Shown piece after piece: positions 9,901 to 26,601 of a DNA stretch of 64,000 bases. The position numbers were made by a program, and so were the translations under genes. This stretch comes from Plantago ovata. Lineage: Eukaryota; Streptophyta; Magnoliopsida; Lamiales; Plantaginaceae. The notes beneath the pieces were generated by a model. The model searched no databases. It had not been told where the DNA came from and was given only the letters and a program-made list of their open reading frames with translations. Numbering within the stretch: position 1 is the stretch's first letter; each line of letters begins with the position of its first letter. The stretch spans positions 13,877,097-13,941,096 of the forward strand of contig CM051457.1 in assembly GCA_028274465.1 (NCBI GenBank). The letters are read 5' to 3'.

Positions 9901-12900
9901 CTTTTGTATATGTTCTGTAGTTTTTTTTTTTAATCGGGTTCCGTTCCCTTTTTTCTCTTTAATTTTTAAGTCTTTTGGTGTTGATCATCTGCGCTATTGG
10001 GATTCATTTGCATGAAAAGAGCCAGATGCAGTAAGGAGCACTGAATATGATGTCCAAAATGGGAATGGAAGAAAAGAAACTGAACGCCCTGTTGTCATAG
10101 TAGGTTTGCCATGTCCAATCATGGAAAACTCGGATGTTGGAGTATCAAGTGGTGAAAGCCTTCGTTCCATCACTAAGGAACTTATGATGAAGCATGTGGA
10201 TGCCCAGATGCAGCAGCAGCTAGATTGTGCAGCAATTGGAAAATCAAAGGTGACTAAATTGACTGGCCACATGGAGTTTTAGCAGACTCTATGTTGGATC
10301 TGACATGTTACACATTATCTCTTTTTTGCTCTTCCTTTATATAAGTATATTTGTTTACAATTTTTATCCTAATTTTATTGTTATTAGTACAAAGTACAAA
10401 TTGTAATTGTTTTATGTCTTTACTCAGTTGGATAGATTCAAATTAACAACATAGTGAAAGATGTTCAGATCATAGGATGAAGAACTTGGATTTAGAAGAG
10501 AAATATTGAGAAATAATAGTGGGTTCAACTGGAGGTACATGGTAAATTATGTCAACTGAATGTGATGATTTTATTGCTGACGGGGTTTCTCCTATGGTTG
10601 GTAAAACATTTATACAATAAGTTGTCAATTTGACTACATGATATCCTGATTTTTATGATATCTCTGGAACATCACATATTTCAGGAACTATACAAATTTA
10701 TCATAGATTATTAGTTCTGCAATATAACTGAAAAAACCTTGTGTGTTTGTTTGGTATTTGATGATCCACATTGGTGATATTTTTTTACCTCTTAATGCGA
10801 TCTAAATATGGCCCACAGGTGTTTTATGCATATTAGCTTGGCATATCCTGTCTTCTCTTGCATGCTACGATGTAAGGGGCTGCTAAAGCAAGAGAATGAA
10901 CATAAATCTAAAAAGAAAAGAGCAGTCCCTTTTTCTTCATGAATTCCTCTTGACTTGAGCCCCAACTGGAATCATTTTACACCAACAAAGACTGAAAGCT
11001 TTGGGTTAGCAAATAAGGAAGAAGGTTTCTCTTATTCCAAATGTTATGATGTGTTTCTGCTCTGATTGCCTCTATATTATCTGTAGGATAGCAAGCTATT
11101 AGATTCTACAGGAGTAATTGGTGAGAAAAGGAAAAGGGGAAGGCCGCGAAAGACACCGCCAAAAAGCCTTCAGACTCGAATTTCAGGTATATTAATTTCG
11201 AATGATTTCTCTTCTGTCTTAGAAAAGATAATATATTTCTGTCAACCGGAAACCTCCAATGATGGCGAAAATGATTTGAAGGGAGTGCCCGAAGTCTAGA
11301 CATTGTGGGACATGATCTCAGTGGACAGGATAGTAATCCACACATTACTTCTGATATGGCGGCGACTGAGAATCTAGTGGATTGTCAGAACGATCGCATA
11401 AATAGAAGAAAAAGTGTGGCTTTAAGGGCTGTAGCTAATGTGGATGTTGAGAAGGCTTTTAGTGGCTCAATAATAAGTATGCAGCTGAAAAATTCGAGTA
11501 CAAGTGGACGACCGCAGTCTGAAGGTGGAAAGTCTGTTAACGGTGAGTGATTTAGAATAAGTAGTAAGTTCTGATTTAGAATTATTTATGCCTATGACTA
11601 CCTATCAGGGTAACATTTTACTCGGTATAATTGTGTTAAAAGCCAACAGTTTTATTAGATCAAATAGTCAGGTTCTTGGAATAACCTTAAGTTAGGTATT
11701 GGTTTCGGATCTTGTGGAAGGACTGAACACCAGCGGGAGAGTCCCTCTGTTGTTCCATTTCAGTATTAGCAGGCTTGGACCAGATCATACTGGCCTGGTA
11801 ACCAATACCATATCCACTAAGTTCTAACCATGCAGAGCTGGGAGCACTCAGAAAACAAGCATTGCCCTCTTCTAGTCAAATTATAGGATTTTTTTTTAAA
11901 ATTTTTTTGAAAACAGCAAATATTACAACTACTCCTATACAAACATTCTCTTTCATTTTATATCTCCATACCTAACCGCCTTATATCTCCAAATTATAGA
12001 AGTTTTTTAAAAGCAGCGTTATAGTTTTCGTTCATTCAGAAACTCCTTATGATGGTGAAAAGCATTTTAATTCTGTATACTTGTACTATTTAGATTTAGC
12101 TCATTTATAAGTACAAATGTTTATGACATTATAATTGAAATATAGTCTTGTACTTGTACCCCAGCAATCCTGTATCATTTTGCTGAATCAAATTTGTGTT
12201 TTGATGATACAGTGGTTACCTTGCTATTAACATAATGGTTGTTTGCCTTCTGTAGATTCTCTTAATGCATGCAATCCAACAACTCTAAACCCCAGAATGG
12301 CTGTGAACAAAAGTGTTGCTAATGTACTCGAAGACAATGACCTTGATGATCAACCACTTTCAACTTGGATTCAGCGGGTGCAGTCTCCTGTTGATGGCTC
12401 TGGTAAGCTTATACATGACACCAGAATGATGGTCCCCGTTTTTTGTAGTCTGGCTGATAAGTGATAACCCTCAATTCTCTATAGGAACATCACCCGTGAG
12501 TACTGTGGAGCAATGCACTGAGGAAAGGCTGAATCTAGATACTGCTGCTGCTGTGCCAGAAGAGGACAATCTCAGCCAGAAAAATACTGAAAAGGAGGTT
12601 TCTTCTTCAGTAGAGAAAGGGTCAACAGCTCCAGGTGAGGAGCCAAGCTTGCCTTCGAAACAGTCGATTATTTGGGGAGCAATCGAGTCCATGGATGTTT
12701 TCCAGAGATTACCACAGAATCCACATTTTGCGCCTTTGAAAAAGTACAAAGAAAGTTCACGTGAAGGTCTGGCTATAGGATACATGGTAACTTTTTCCAC
12801 TGTGGTTGAAAGAGCTTCCAAGTTGCAGTTCAGTGACCCTAAATCTGTCACTGACGATATTCTTGAAACGCTTGAAGATTTGGAAAAACACGGATTTGAT

Positions 12901-13212
12901 GTTACAGTTGTACGTGATCGTATCACTAGTCTGCTTGCTGTGAAAGAGAAACGGGGGAAGCTTGCCAAGGAAGCGGATATACTTGATGTCCAGTTTCTGG
13001 AGCACAATAGTGAGAAAAGTAGGATAGAGAAAGAAATATTGGAGACTAGTGAACAGATAAGGAAGTTGCAAGAAAAGCTTTCACTTGCTGAATCGGCTAA
13101 AGAAGCAGAGGATGGTGAAATCACCAATTTGCAGACCAGACTAACAGAAATCAAAGAAACCATTATGAATGCGGAGCAAGAATTCAACGCTGTAGCTTCT
13201 GCTGCATTCTGA
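6903..13212 (+). CDS. Agenet / DUF724 domain protein with AT-hook, frame broken in exon 2
   Basis: Coding exons inferred from GT-AG sites and phase: 6903-7300, 8840-9229, 9774-9891, 10020-10249, 11087-11186, 11300-11542, 12256-12402, 12485-13212. The predicted protein is about 784 residues. Residues 1-130 hold two Agenet (Tudor-like) repeats (FEIGREVEVSFDE, WFPATIL, then VDAYFNFGWWSGVI). An AT-hook (KRKRGRPRK) lies near residue 394. The last 190 residues are a DUF724 domain (SMDVFQRLPQNPHFAPLKK, REGLAIGYMVTFSTVVE) ending in a coiled coil. Agenet/DUF724 proteins are thought to be nuclear chromatin or RNA-related adaptors; the exact role is unknown. The frame opened by ATG 6903 stops after GMKGF, while homology continues one base out of frame from 7007, across a run of five T. 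Everything downstream is open and phase-consistent. Confidence 0.8.
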
Positions 13213-14229
13213 AGTCGTGAAAGCAACCAAATTAACACGGTATGGTGTCTCATTGTTTCATGGTGGAATATGTACTTCGAGAGTATTTATTGTCTCCATT
13301 GACAGGCTTTGTTTAATATCTTAGTGCAGTGCTGGTAGAGTGAGGAAATTGTGACTTCCTAGTTGTGGAGTATTTGATGTAGTGACTTGAATGTATCAGA
13401 TTTTCGATTTACAAGTTCCGTTTTTAAACATCAAGATTAGGTTTTCAGCGATTAAAAGTGGTACTAGTATATATAAATTCTCACTTGACTTGAGTCTGGG
13501 TTTTTGGCCAAGGCTGGCCTCTGTAGCTTCTGAGAGCAGGTGGTGGCACACCAGGCAAGACCAGCAAGTTCAGGTACACATGCATCTGTATGGTATCATG
13601 TGCCGCCAACACAGTGAGCATCCCGAATTATTCTGCTACCACGAGCTTCAACAACAGAAGGGTGGACCTGTTAGAAACACCCCCTACCAAGATTCAACTT
13701 GCATCATGATATCTGAGTGAGATACTATATCCCTTTGGAATACTGACGCAATACACTGGTTCATGTGAGAAAGGACATCCATTGTACATGTTATGGGTTT
13801 CATGGCTTTCAGCATCAAGCTCGAATGGCCATGTGTTTGAATTTGTCAAAGGATTCAAATATAAGACTTTCTATGTATTGGAGACACGTGAATCTAAACG
13901 AACACTTGAGAGCATACAGAAGTTCATCTTCCATTCCATGAACAACTACACCTGATGTGTTAGTGAAGAGGTGAACTAATGGTGGCAAGCGCTAACAATT
14001 TGCAGAAATTGATGAAGAAGCTAATAAACTTGAATGTTCTACACCATGCGGTGAAAACAAAATCATTTGTGTAGTTTTGGATCTCAATACGTAGTGTGAT
14101 AGATCTTGAATCATTGATGTTGTAGTATATTTTGATTCCTTGTAAATCAATGAACGTAGGTTGTGTGCAAACAGGAACGCTAATACTAGTAGTGGTGGAA
14201 TTACATCATTATTTGAATCTGTATATTAT
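13213..14229. other. 3' UTR of the DUF724 gene, then unassigned sequence
   Basis: The first 200-400 bases are the likely 3' UTR. A 109-codon ORF at 13391-13720 has no family signature and I do not call it a gene. Confidence 0.4.
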
Positions 14230-14300
14230 ATATTTGTAGCATTTCTTATGCTATTTTCTTGTTTAATATAAAACAAAAAATTTGACCGTTTCAAAGGAAA
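14230..14300 (+). mobile_element. Retroposon 3' tail with poly(A)
   Basis: TGTAGCATTTCTTATGCTAT, a TTTGACCGTTTCAAA segment and a terminal A-run match the minus strand of 22962-23015 almost base for base. The shared 3' end followed by an A-tract indicates a non-LTR retroposon family. The body upstream does not match, so this copy is 5'-truncated or divergent. Confidence 0.5.
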
Positions 14301-15659
14301 AAAAAAAAGTTCTTATATACATATTTAATTTTATCATCGTCTTACTGTCATTGTCAAAATCAAAACCTATTGCAAAACTCTTCGGACTTTAGATTTTAGT
14401 GTTGAACAAAAATCTTTGATCATTATATTTCATAATAGTTTTTGCTACTTTGATAAATTACCGTACCAAATTCTACTTGAGTTCCCCTGATCCAATGAGA
14501 ACTAAACTGAAATGCAACTTGTATTTTGCCATTTCACTTTTAGTCAACATTTTTATTTTTCCTTGCAGTACAAGGCTTAATTGATATTTAAATTCCTTGA
14601 TTTCAACATCCTTCAATCCAAGATTGAGAAATTTGAATAGTTTATGATTGGGTTAGACTTGTTTAAAGTCAATATCGAATAGTTTAAATCTTTGTATTTG
14701 AAATCTGGTTGGATGGTTAGGTTAGACTTGTTGAGCCACTTGTCATGCATGTCTTTTAGATGAATAACCGAGCTGATTTAAAAGGTGGCATTCAATCGGT
14801 TAATGGTCGGACTCCACAAATGGTAGCATAGTCGAGATGACCCCACACCTAAAAGTGGTGCTGCTAGTTGGACAGGACAAGACGCGGCAAGGATGTTTTG
14901 TAATTGACGGAGTGGTGATTGTGACAACCCAATACATTATTAGAGTCAAGACAACCCAAAACATACAAGGGGTGTGTTTGGTTGGTCTAAAAGAGACGCG
15001 ATGAGGACGTCTTTTGTATTTTGGTGATTGTGATGATCCCAAAGTTTATAAGAGTTGAATAGATATTCACATGGTGCATCCCTTTTACTAAATCCATCAT
15101 GTAGTTATTCGAGTCGAGTCGAGTACGAATAGCACTCGAGTTGAGCTCGAGTCCTTTAAAATAGGAGAAAAAATCTAAGTTTGAGCCATATCTTTTTATA
15201 CTCATTTTGATTTGAATGAGCTCGAGCACGTGATAAAAAAAGAAGTGGAAACAAAAGTAAATAACCTAGTATTAAAAACCAAATCGAACATGAAATATGA
15301 GCTAATAATCTGGAGTAACATAGAATAGCATGGATGTGTTATGGGTCAAAAGCCTACAAGTATCTTAAGCCAAGTAGCTCTTTGGTAGTAATGGGTTTGA
15401 AAAGAGGTTTGGATTCGGCTGACCATCTAAACTCGACGTCAATAATAACTTACTCCCTCCGTTTTGTTTTATCAGAAGCTTTCTAGTTTGGCTTTTTTCG
15501 GTCAACAACTTTTAAATTTGACTTTCGATTACTATTGAACTATAATGATAAAACAGATAACAAAATTATATTTATATTATTATAATATAATTTCATTAAT
15601 TACTTTATCATTATGTTCATCTTTTTTTAATCATTATAGTCACTACCGATCGATCTAGG
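14301..15659. other. Intergenic, TE-like debris
   Basis: No exon chain. A degenerate repeat (GTGATTGTGACAACCCA near 14912 and GTGATTGTGATGATCCCA near 15024) and a CTCCCTCCGTTTTGTTTT terminus at 15453 suggest remnants of DNA transposons. No matching right end was found for the latter. Confidence 0.35.
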
Positions 15660-15667
15660 GTTTTGAC

Positions 15668-16203
15668 TAGTGTTGTTACGCGAATCGAGCCTTATCGAGT
15701 ACTCGGCTTGGCTCGGCTCGTTAAGGCTCGGCTCGATAACCTTATCGAGCCGAGCTCGAGCCTAAACTTAGGCTCGTTCCACTAACGAGCCGAGCCTGGC
15801 TAGGCTCGCCAGTACTCGGTAAGGCTCGACATCATGTAGATTATGAGTAGTATTAGTATTATAAGTTATGATTTAAGTTTCAGATTATTGACTTGAATTG
15901 CTTATGTTTGCATTTTGTTAAACTTTAATGATTTCATCAATTGAGAGTTGATTGTAATGCATAATCTTGAATTTGTTTATATTTTATTTAATATTTTCAC
16001 ATATTTTTCATGGTATTTTAACAAATGAACCGAGCCAAACGAGCCGAGCTCGAGCCAAATGAACCGAGCTTGAGCCTGAAATTAAGCTCGATTCGTTAAA
16101 CGAGCCGAGCCTCGGCTCGTTTGTTAACGAGCTCGAGCTCGAGCCTGATTTCAGGCTCGCTTCGTTAACGAGGCGAGCCGAGTCGGCTCGTTAAAGAGCA
16201 CTA
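15668..16203. mobile_element. hAT-like MITE with GC-rich foldback arms
   Basis: The 536-bp element begins TAGTG and ends CACTA, and is flanked by perfect 8-bp direct repeats GTTTTGAC (15660-15667 and 16204-16211). An 8-bp duplication and TA-G-G type ends are the hAT signature. Both arms are dense in GAGCCGAGCTCGAGCC-type units in both orientations around an AT-rich core of about 180 bp. There is no coding capacity. It sits about 430 bp upstream of the MetAP2 start codon. Confidence 0.75.
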
Positions 16204-16278
16204 GTTTTGACTAGCACAATAAAACGACTCATAAGTCATAACCCAAATCGGTTATTTAAAGCGTTACACGTATAAAGT

Positions 16279-16286
16279 ATATATAA
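16279..16286 (+). promoter_or_regulatory. Candidate TATA box for MetAP2
   Basis: TATATAAA lies about 350 bp upstream of the ATG and upstream of a pyrimidine-rich leader (16400-16500). The hAT-like element ends about 70 bp before it. Placement is inferred only. Confidence 0.4.
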
Positions 16287-16509
16287 AGGAAGTACAAATT
16301 TGGTAATTTACAAAATTGGTGCAAGAGAAAACCATGGTGTAAATTGACGACATTTATATACGATAGAAAAAAGGTTTTAGCAGTTTACACGGCGCAGAGA
16401 AACATCCCCTCTCTTCTCTCTCTTCACAGCCGCCCCAAAACTTTGAGTATCAATATCAGCTCCTGCTCTCTCCTCACCGATTGCTTCTCACTTTTCTCTA
16501 GTATTCCAG

Positions 16510-16615
16510 GTTTCCAGACAAATTAAACCACAAACCCTAATTTTCTGTTAATTGTGTTATTAATTATTTAATTGATTTATTTACCATTTATCGATTGTTT
16601 GTTTGTTGTTTACAG
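16510..16615 (+). other. Probable 5' UTR intron of MetAP2
   Basis: The donor AG|GTTTCC follows TATTCC, and the acceptor TTTACAG lies 15 bases before the start codon. The interval is T-rich as expected for a plant intron. Confidence 0.55.
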
Positions 16616-16630
16616 TGTTTATAAGACGGT

Positions 16631-21881
<5,251 letters not shown>

Positions 21882-22131
21882 GAAACAGAGCCCAAGCAGG
21901 GATCAGTATCTGGAGACGGGTTGTATGATTTCATAATATGTTTGATAACAATAATTCTCTCGTGGATCTAAGCTTAAACTTCTACATTATTACGCCATTT
22001 TTATTCTTGTCAATTTCTATGCTATTAAATTCGTTATCCTGTGCTTTTTGACGGTTTACCCATTTTGTTGGCAACTATGTGTGGCATATGCTGGAAATTC
22101 ATAATTTAATATCTGACATTTATGAGAGATT

Positions 22132-22142
22132 GTAATAAATAA
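22132..22142 (+). terminator. Candidate poly(A) signal of MetAP2
   Basis: AATAAATAAA lies about 250 bp after the stop codon, consistent with a plant near-upstream element. Confidence 0.4.
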
Positions 22143-22149
22143 ACGGCAG

Positions 22150-22961
22150 ATTACGTTCACTAAATACTACATTAGTCGAAAAAACCATGTTTTCGTTGTG
22201 GCTTTTACGTTATTTTCAAGATGCAAAATATGAGATTAATTTTCATGTGGCATAATGACCCGTTAAGTTTTTGCAATTGCATTTTAACCTTTTAAAAAAG
22301 AATAATTTAGCAATTATTGCCATGTTACATCAATTACCCATAATAAAATCAATTAAGCATAAATAGAAAATTTGGAGTGAAGAAAAAAAAATTCTCTCAT
22401 ACTTTGGTTTGTGTTGAAGAAGATGAACTGAGAATTGCGATTCTTAGATGATTTTTTTTGGGAGGGGACGTGCAGTGGGATGCGATTCTTAGATAATTTT
22501 TCTTGTTGTGTGTCATTGGTGTGGTTTTAGTTTTGTGCTTGTTGAGTTGTGTTCGTGGAGCAAATAGTTCTCCTTAACGGATTCACGGATTCGGTTGTTG
22601 AATTTTATTGAATTTCTTGCTTGTATCTGTTAAATTTCCTAAGTGTTACAAAGTTTTAAACCAATTATCTGAAAATCCTTATGAACATCACATAATGATG
22701 ATTCTAGTATACATGGACTTCTGATGGGGAATGCATATAATAGACTAGAGCTTTATACCTTATATATATCATGCATTGTTTTTATTTATAACCATCAATT
22801 TTTTGCTACCAATCAGCAATCACCGTATTTACATGGTCAAATCATACATGAGACCGGATCTTTAATAGGTCGGATAAAATACAAATCTAATCGATCACTA
22901 ACCATGTAGCATATCTATTGGCGAACGAGCAAATCATACTTTCGAAGTTAGATTTATTTAT
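22150..22961. other. Intergenic
   Basis: AT-rich, with no exon or element ends recognised. Confidence 0.4.
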
Positions 22962-24060
22962 TTTTTGAAACGGCCAAATTTTATATATATTAATTTAGAA
23001 AATAGCATAAGAAATGCTACAGATACGATACAACACCAGATCTAGACCAACAAGCACCACAACCCGAAAGCCCCTACACCAAAACCCGAAACCAACACCT
23101 AAACCCCTGAACCTGAACTCACTCGAATCGGAACCTATCACACTGATTCATCTAGACTTCTCCAATTCGCCTAAACCTCTTCAACACCGTAAGCTAGAAC
23201 CATCAATAAAAATCTGAAACAAGAAGAACACCTACACCAGACAAAACGACTCAACAGAATCTAATAAAACAGGGGCTAACTTGCCAAAACCCAAAAGATC
23301 CAAGAACCAATTCATCTTAGTGCCCGCATCCTTCACTCACTGCATTTCTTCAAGACCTTTGCTGCCACACAACCTCCGAAGTAAATCACATACAGAAACT
23401 CCAAAACCTCCAAAAAACTTCAACATCTTCTCCAAACCTTTCCATTCGTGACTGCTACAGAAAATGTACAAACTTTGCACCCTAACCTCGATTGATTCCA
23501 AAATTAGAGTCTCACGTTGAACCCAAAAACGCCTGTCTCTGCCCAAACTTCAACCGATTTCCCTACCTCTACCCTCTCCACCTCAGTTTTCCGAACCCAC
23601 CCCTCAAACACCACATAAACCTTACCATCTGAAACCGACACCAAAAAGGCATCACAACGTGGCCACCGACTTCACCGGTCATAACGCCTACCAACACCCA
23701 ACACAACAACCGCAACTCCAACAACACCTGAGACGCCACCAATCACAGGCACCTCAATAAAAGCCGCAGGTGGGCACCGACACTCCTTCGACTGCGAACC
23801 ACCCTGAACATCACCACCGTCACTCGGAACTCCGAAAGTAACCACCAGCCCGCAAGAGAAAAGTGAAAGAACAAATATCAAGGTTGGACAAATAATTAGA
23901 ATAGGTCTGGTGTATTATTAAACGAAACGAGAATTAAAAGAAACGGAAAAGGAAAACAAGAGAACGGGAAATACAGGAGCTTACTGCTCCGATCTGACTC
24001 TGGAAGAGCCAGATCGGAGCAGAAGCTCCCAAACGGCGGCTGAGTAGAGGGTTTTATTTT
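22962..24060 (-). mobile_element. Non-autonomous LINE-like retroposon
   Basis: Read on the minus strand, a GC-rich body of about 1 kb ends in TGTAGCATTTCTTATGCTAT, AAATTTGGCCGTTTC and an A-rich tail (T-rich on + at 22960-22975). The same 3' end is present at 14230-14300. The minus-strand 5' part starts with ACCCTCTACTCAGCCGCC and a strong hairpin. No reverse transcriptase or ORF1 motif was found, so it looks like a short derivative or a dead copy. The 5' boundary is uncertain and no clean target duplication was found. Confidence 0.45.
23976..24029 (-). repeat. Hairpin with arms of about 20 bp
   Basis: GGAGCTTACTGCTCCGATCT pairs with the reverse complement of AGATCGGAGCAGAAGCTCC, with one bulged base and a loop of about 13 bases. 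It lies near the 5' end of the minus-oriented retroposon. Confidence 0.6.
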
Positions 24061-24716
24061 TTAGAGGAAAATGTTTATAGAGAAAAAATTTCGAATTAAT
24101 CTGAAATTAGATCTAATGCTAGTAGAACCCTAGCAATACTCTTAGTTACCTATCAGATATTTGACCAGCATGGTTTCAAATTGATCTAGACCAAGACCCA
24201 TGCATGGAAACAATATTTTGTCATAATATTTTATGATATCTAAGATTGTTTCTAAAACTCATAATAATAAAGATAGTTTATGTATAATTAAGAATTTATG
24301 TATAATTTAAGTTTAAATAAGAAGTCAGTATTGCCCAAAAAGTTGTAAAACTTGATACAATTTGATTTGTTTCATAAGTTAAAATTAATATTCTTCGTAT
24401 AATATTCTCTCCCTCCCAATAAATTGTTTGATTGACTAATGATTAATCTTAAATAATACTGAAAATTTATTAATGAGAACATATATTATAAAAGTGCAAT
24501 GACTAAATTTTTATTAATAATTTTTGTCATTGACGTTTGGAATTAGCTGAAGATCAAATGAAAGTTAAAAAAAAATTAACAAATAAATATAAATAATTCA
24601 TAGTTAGCACGAGGTGGGTAACTCCTCAATAAATAATATATGACCAAAAAAGATGGAACATGGATGTTAATAATGATTAATTTAGAGGGAGGAAAACAAA
24701 AGTGGGAAAATAAAAT
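24061..24716. other. Intergenic
   Basis: AT-rich sequence with no gene or delimitable element. Confidence 0.4.
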
Positions 24717-26030
24717 ATTTTTTTTGAATAAGCCAAACGTATATTAAATGAAAGAAAGTAAAGTACAAGAGTCATGAGCAAAGCTCAAGTCCACAACCGG
24801 ACTGAAAAACAATAAAGTAAACAAGAAAACTAAACCCAGGAAAAGCGATTCCTGGTTGCAACCACGAGCCTCGTTAAAACCCATTCATAGTAAACCCAGT
24901 GGGAAAAACCTATGAATGGGAAAAAGAGTGCCTGAGTGTTAACGTTGCGTAAGATAGTGAGGTTGTCCGGAGACGCCCCAAACCACCGGATCAACAATAC
25001 AATCAAACTCATTCCTCAGCTTCCATAAGATCAGGCCAAGAGTGCTTAACTGCAATGTCCATGTTAGCTCTGGCCAGCAAGCGGCGTTCTTTTTCCAGGC
25101 CAATAGAATCACGGATAGAATCATGCACTACAGAATTATCTCCCGGATCCAGAGAGGCCTCAGAGTCGCAATCAGAAGTGTGACCATCGACCAAAGGAGC
25201 TTCAACTTGTGAGACGACGCTATCATTCGTAACTTCCAAACCAGTTAAAGGTGTGAACTGGTTATTTGTTGCAGCAAAAACCTTCGACATGATAGAAGAG
25301 GAGGGCCTAGCAGGAGGTAGACGACGAGGTAGACCCCTGTCTCTTCTAGGAAAAACAGCCTTAAATCCCGCATTATCAATGATGGAATCATCCCCTCCAG
25401 GTTGCATTGGCTGAGAATTAGTTTGAATAGTTGGCGAAGTATCATTCTGGATCGGTAGAATTCCTGGAGCTGTATCGGTTAAGGGTCGAGTCTCAACATG
25501 AGCCGAAGGAGATACTGAGGATACATTGTGATGAACATCTGGTAACACTTGTATAGAATTGATAGTAACCTGTTTTGGAGCAGAAGTAGAACGAGGTGTA
25601 GAACGTCGACAAGAGGTGGCTAAATGTCCTATGGACATACAATTTTTGCAAAAGTCTGGAACTTTTTCCATTGACATGTCAATACGGATAGCACCCATCG
25701 GGGTTTTGAGCATTATAAAAGCGTCCAGCTCTTGGGAGAGATCCACATCTACTAAGACTCGAACGTATGAACCGAAGCAACGATCCAGTGAGCCAGTGTC
25801 TAGAGTAATTGGTCGTCCAAAAGCCGATGCCAAGCTTAGAATGATAGATCGATGTAAGAATTCAAATCTCAATCCATGAAGACGAATCCACACCTTAGCA
25901 TGAGTTGTGGCAGCCTTTGATGGATTGAAATCCGGAACCCATGGTTGCATATAAACCGTTCCAAGCTTAAGTTTAAACATTCCAGAATCTAAAACTTTGT
26001 TGCGTAGCTCCTCTGTAGCGAACTGAAAAA
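24717..26030 (-). mobile_element. LINE derivative: ORF1 plus 3' UTR, ORF2 missing
   Basis: On the minus strand an ORF1-type coding region (to 25009) is followed directly by a 3' UTR of about 290 bp and an A-tail (T-run on + at 24718-24725). The 3' UTR has the CTTTGCTCATGACTC and CTTTCATTTAATATACG features common in plant LINEs. A full L1-type element would have an ORF2 of more than 3 kb between them. The 5' end is truncated at about 26030, inside ORF1. A target duplication could not be resolved in AT-rich flanks. Confidence 0.7.
25009..26027 (-). pseudogene. LINE ORF1: DUF4283 and CCHC zinc knuckle, 5'-truncated
   Basis: The frame is open from about 26027 (ATEELRNKVLDSGMFKL) to the stop at 25009. 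The first ATG in the frame is at 25980 (323 residues). It contains a DUF4283 region (VWIRLHGLRFEFLHRSIILS, RPITLD, YVRVLVDVDL) followed by a zf-CCHC_4 knuckle, CKNCMSIGHLATSC, near residues 110-123. This pair defines the RNA-binding ORF1 protein of plant L1-type LINEs. The C-terminal half is low-complexity and Pro/Ser-rich. The real ORF1 N-terminus is cut off by the element's 5' truncation, so a functional product is unlikely. Confidence 0.75.
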
Positions 26031-26410
26031 CAAAGAAACCGTGAATTATGAATTATTTATATTTATTTGTTAATTTTTTTGTTTCTTTAAATTAAAGTTA
26101 AACGTATTATTATTAGCACTAAGTTAGAGACGTAAACTACATGTCTAAATTATTAGACAACGCCATCCCTAAAATGATTTTTTTTTTTTGGCTTGAATGT
26201 GATAAAAATATAAAAATATGTATTAAAATTTTAACAAATTAGATTCTATGTTTGAAAAGAAATTGGAAATAATAAATAATTAAAATATTTTGAAGAATGA
26301 GAAATGATTAGGAAACGATATGCAGTATAAGTACTGTAACTTCTTTTTGCCTCAATAATAATCGAAATTGGAAACAATAAATAAAATATCTCAGAAATCG
26401 AGTACAATCA
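26031..26410. other. Promoter-side spacer of the PSP gene
   Basis: AT-rich sequence between the LINE derivative and the pyrimidine-rich leader of the PSP gene. No element was recognised. Confidence 0.35.
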
Positions 26411-26429
26411 ATTACTACCAGCAGGCACT

Positions 26430-26601
26430 CCAGCAGTCTTTCTCTCTCCCCCTCTACATTTAAATCTGTATCTCTCTGGTTCACTCTCTAGATTCTTGCC
26501 GCCGACTTCTCATTTCAGCTCAGTTTCTTGGTTGCTTCTCATTTAAATCTGTATCTCCTCTGGTTCTCCAAGCTCTCAGTTCAATAGCTTGTTCTCTTCA
26601 G
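26430..26601 (+). other. 5' UTR exon of the PSP gene
   Basis: A CT-rich leader ends in CTCTTCAG with the donor GTAAAT at 26602. The partner acceptor is TTGTAACAG at 28140, giving a 1.5-kb leader intron. Two direct copies of CATTTAAATCTGTATCTC lie inside it (about 26456 and 26538). Confidence 0.5.

Noticed and set aside
12471-13253. 260-codon minus-strand ORF
   Set aside because: It is the antisense shadow of the DUF724 coding exon, whose plus-strand frame has clear domain homology.
13391-13720. 109-codon ORF after the DUF724 gene
   Set aside because: No family motif, no splice-site support and it falls in probable 3' UTR or intergenic DNA.
23014-23881. Short ORFs on both strands
   Set aside because: They lie in the GC-rich retroposon body and lack any conserved domain.
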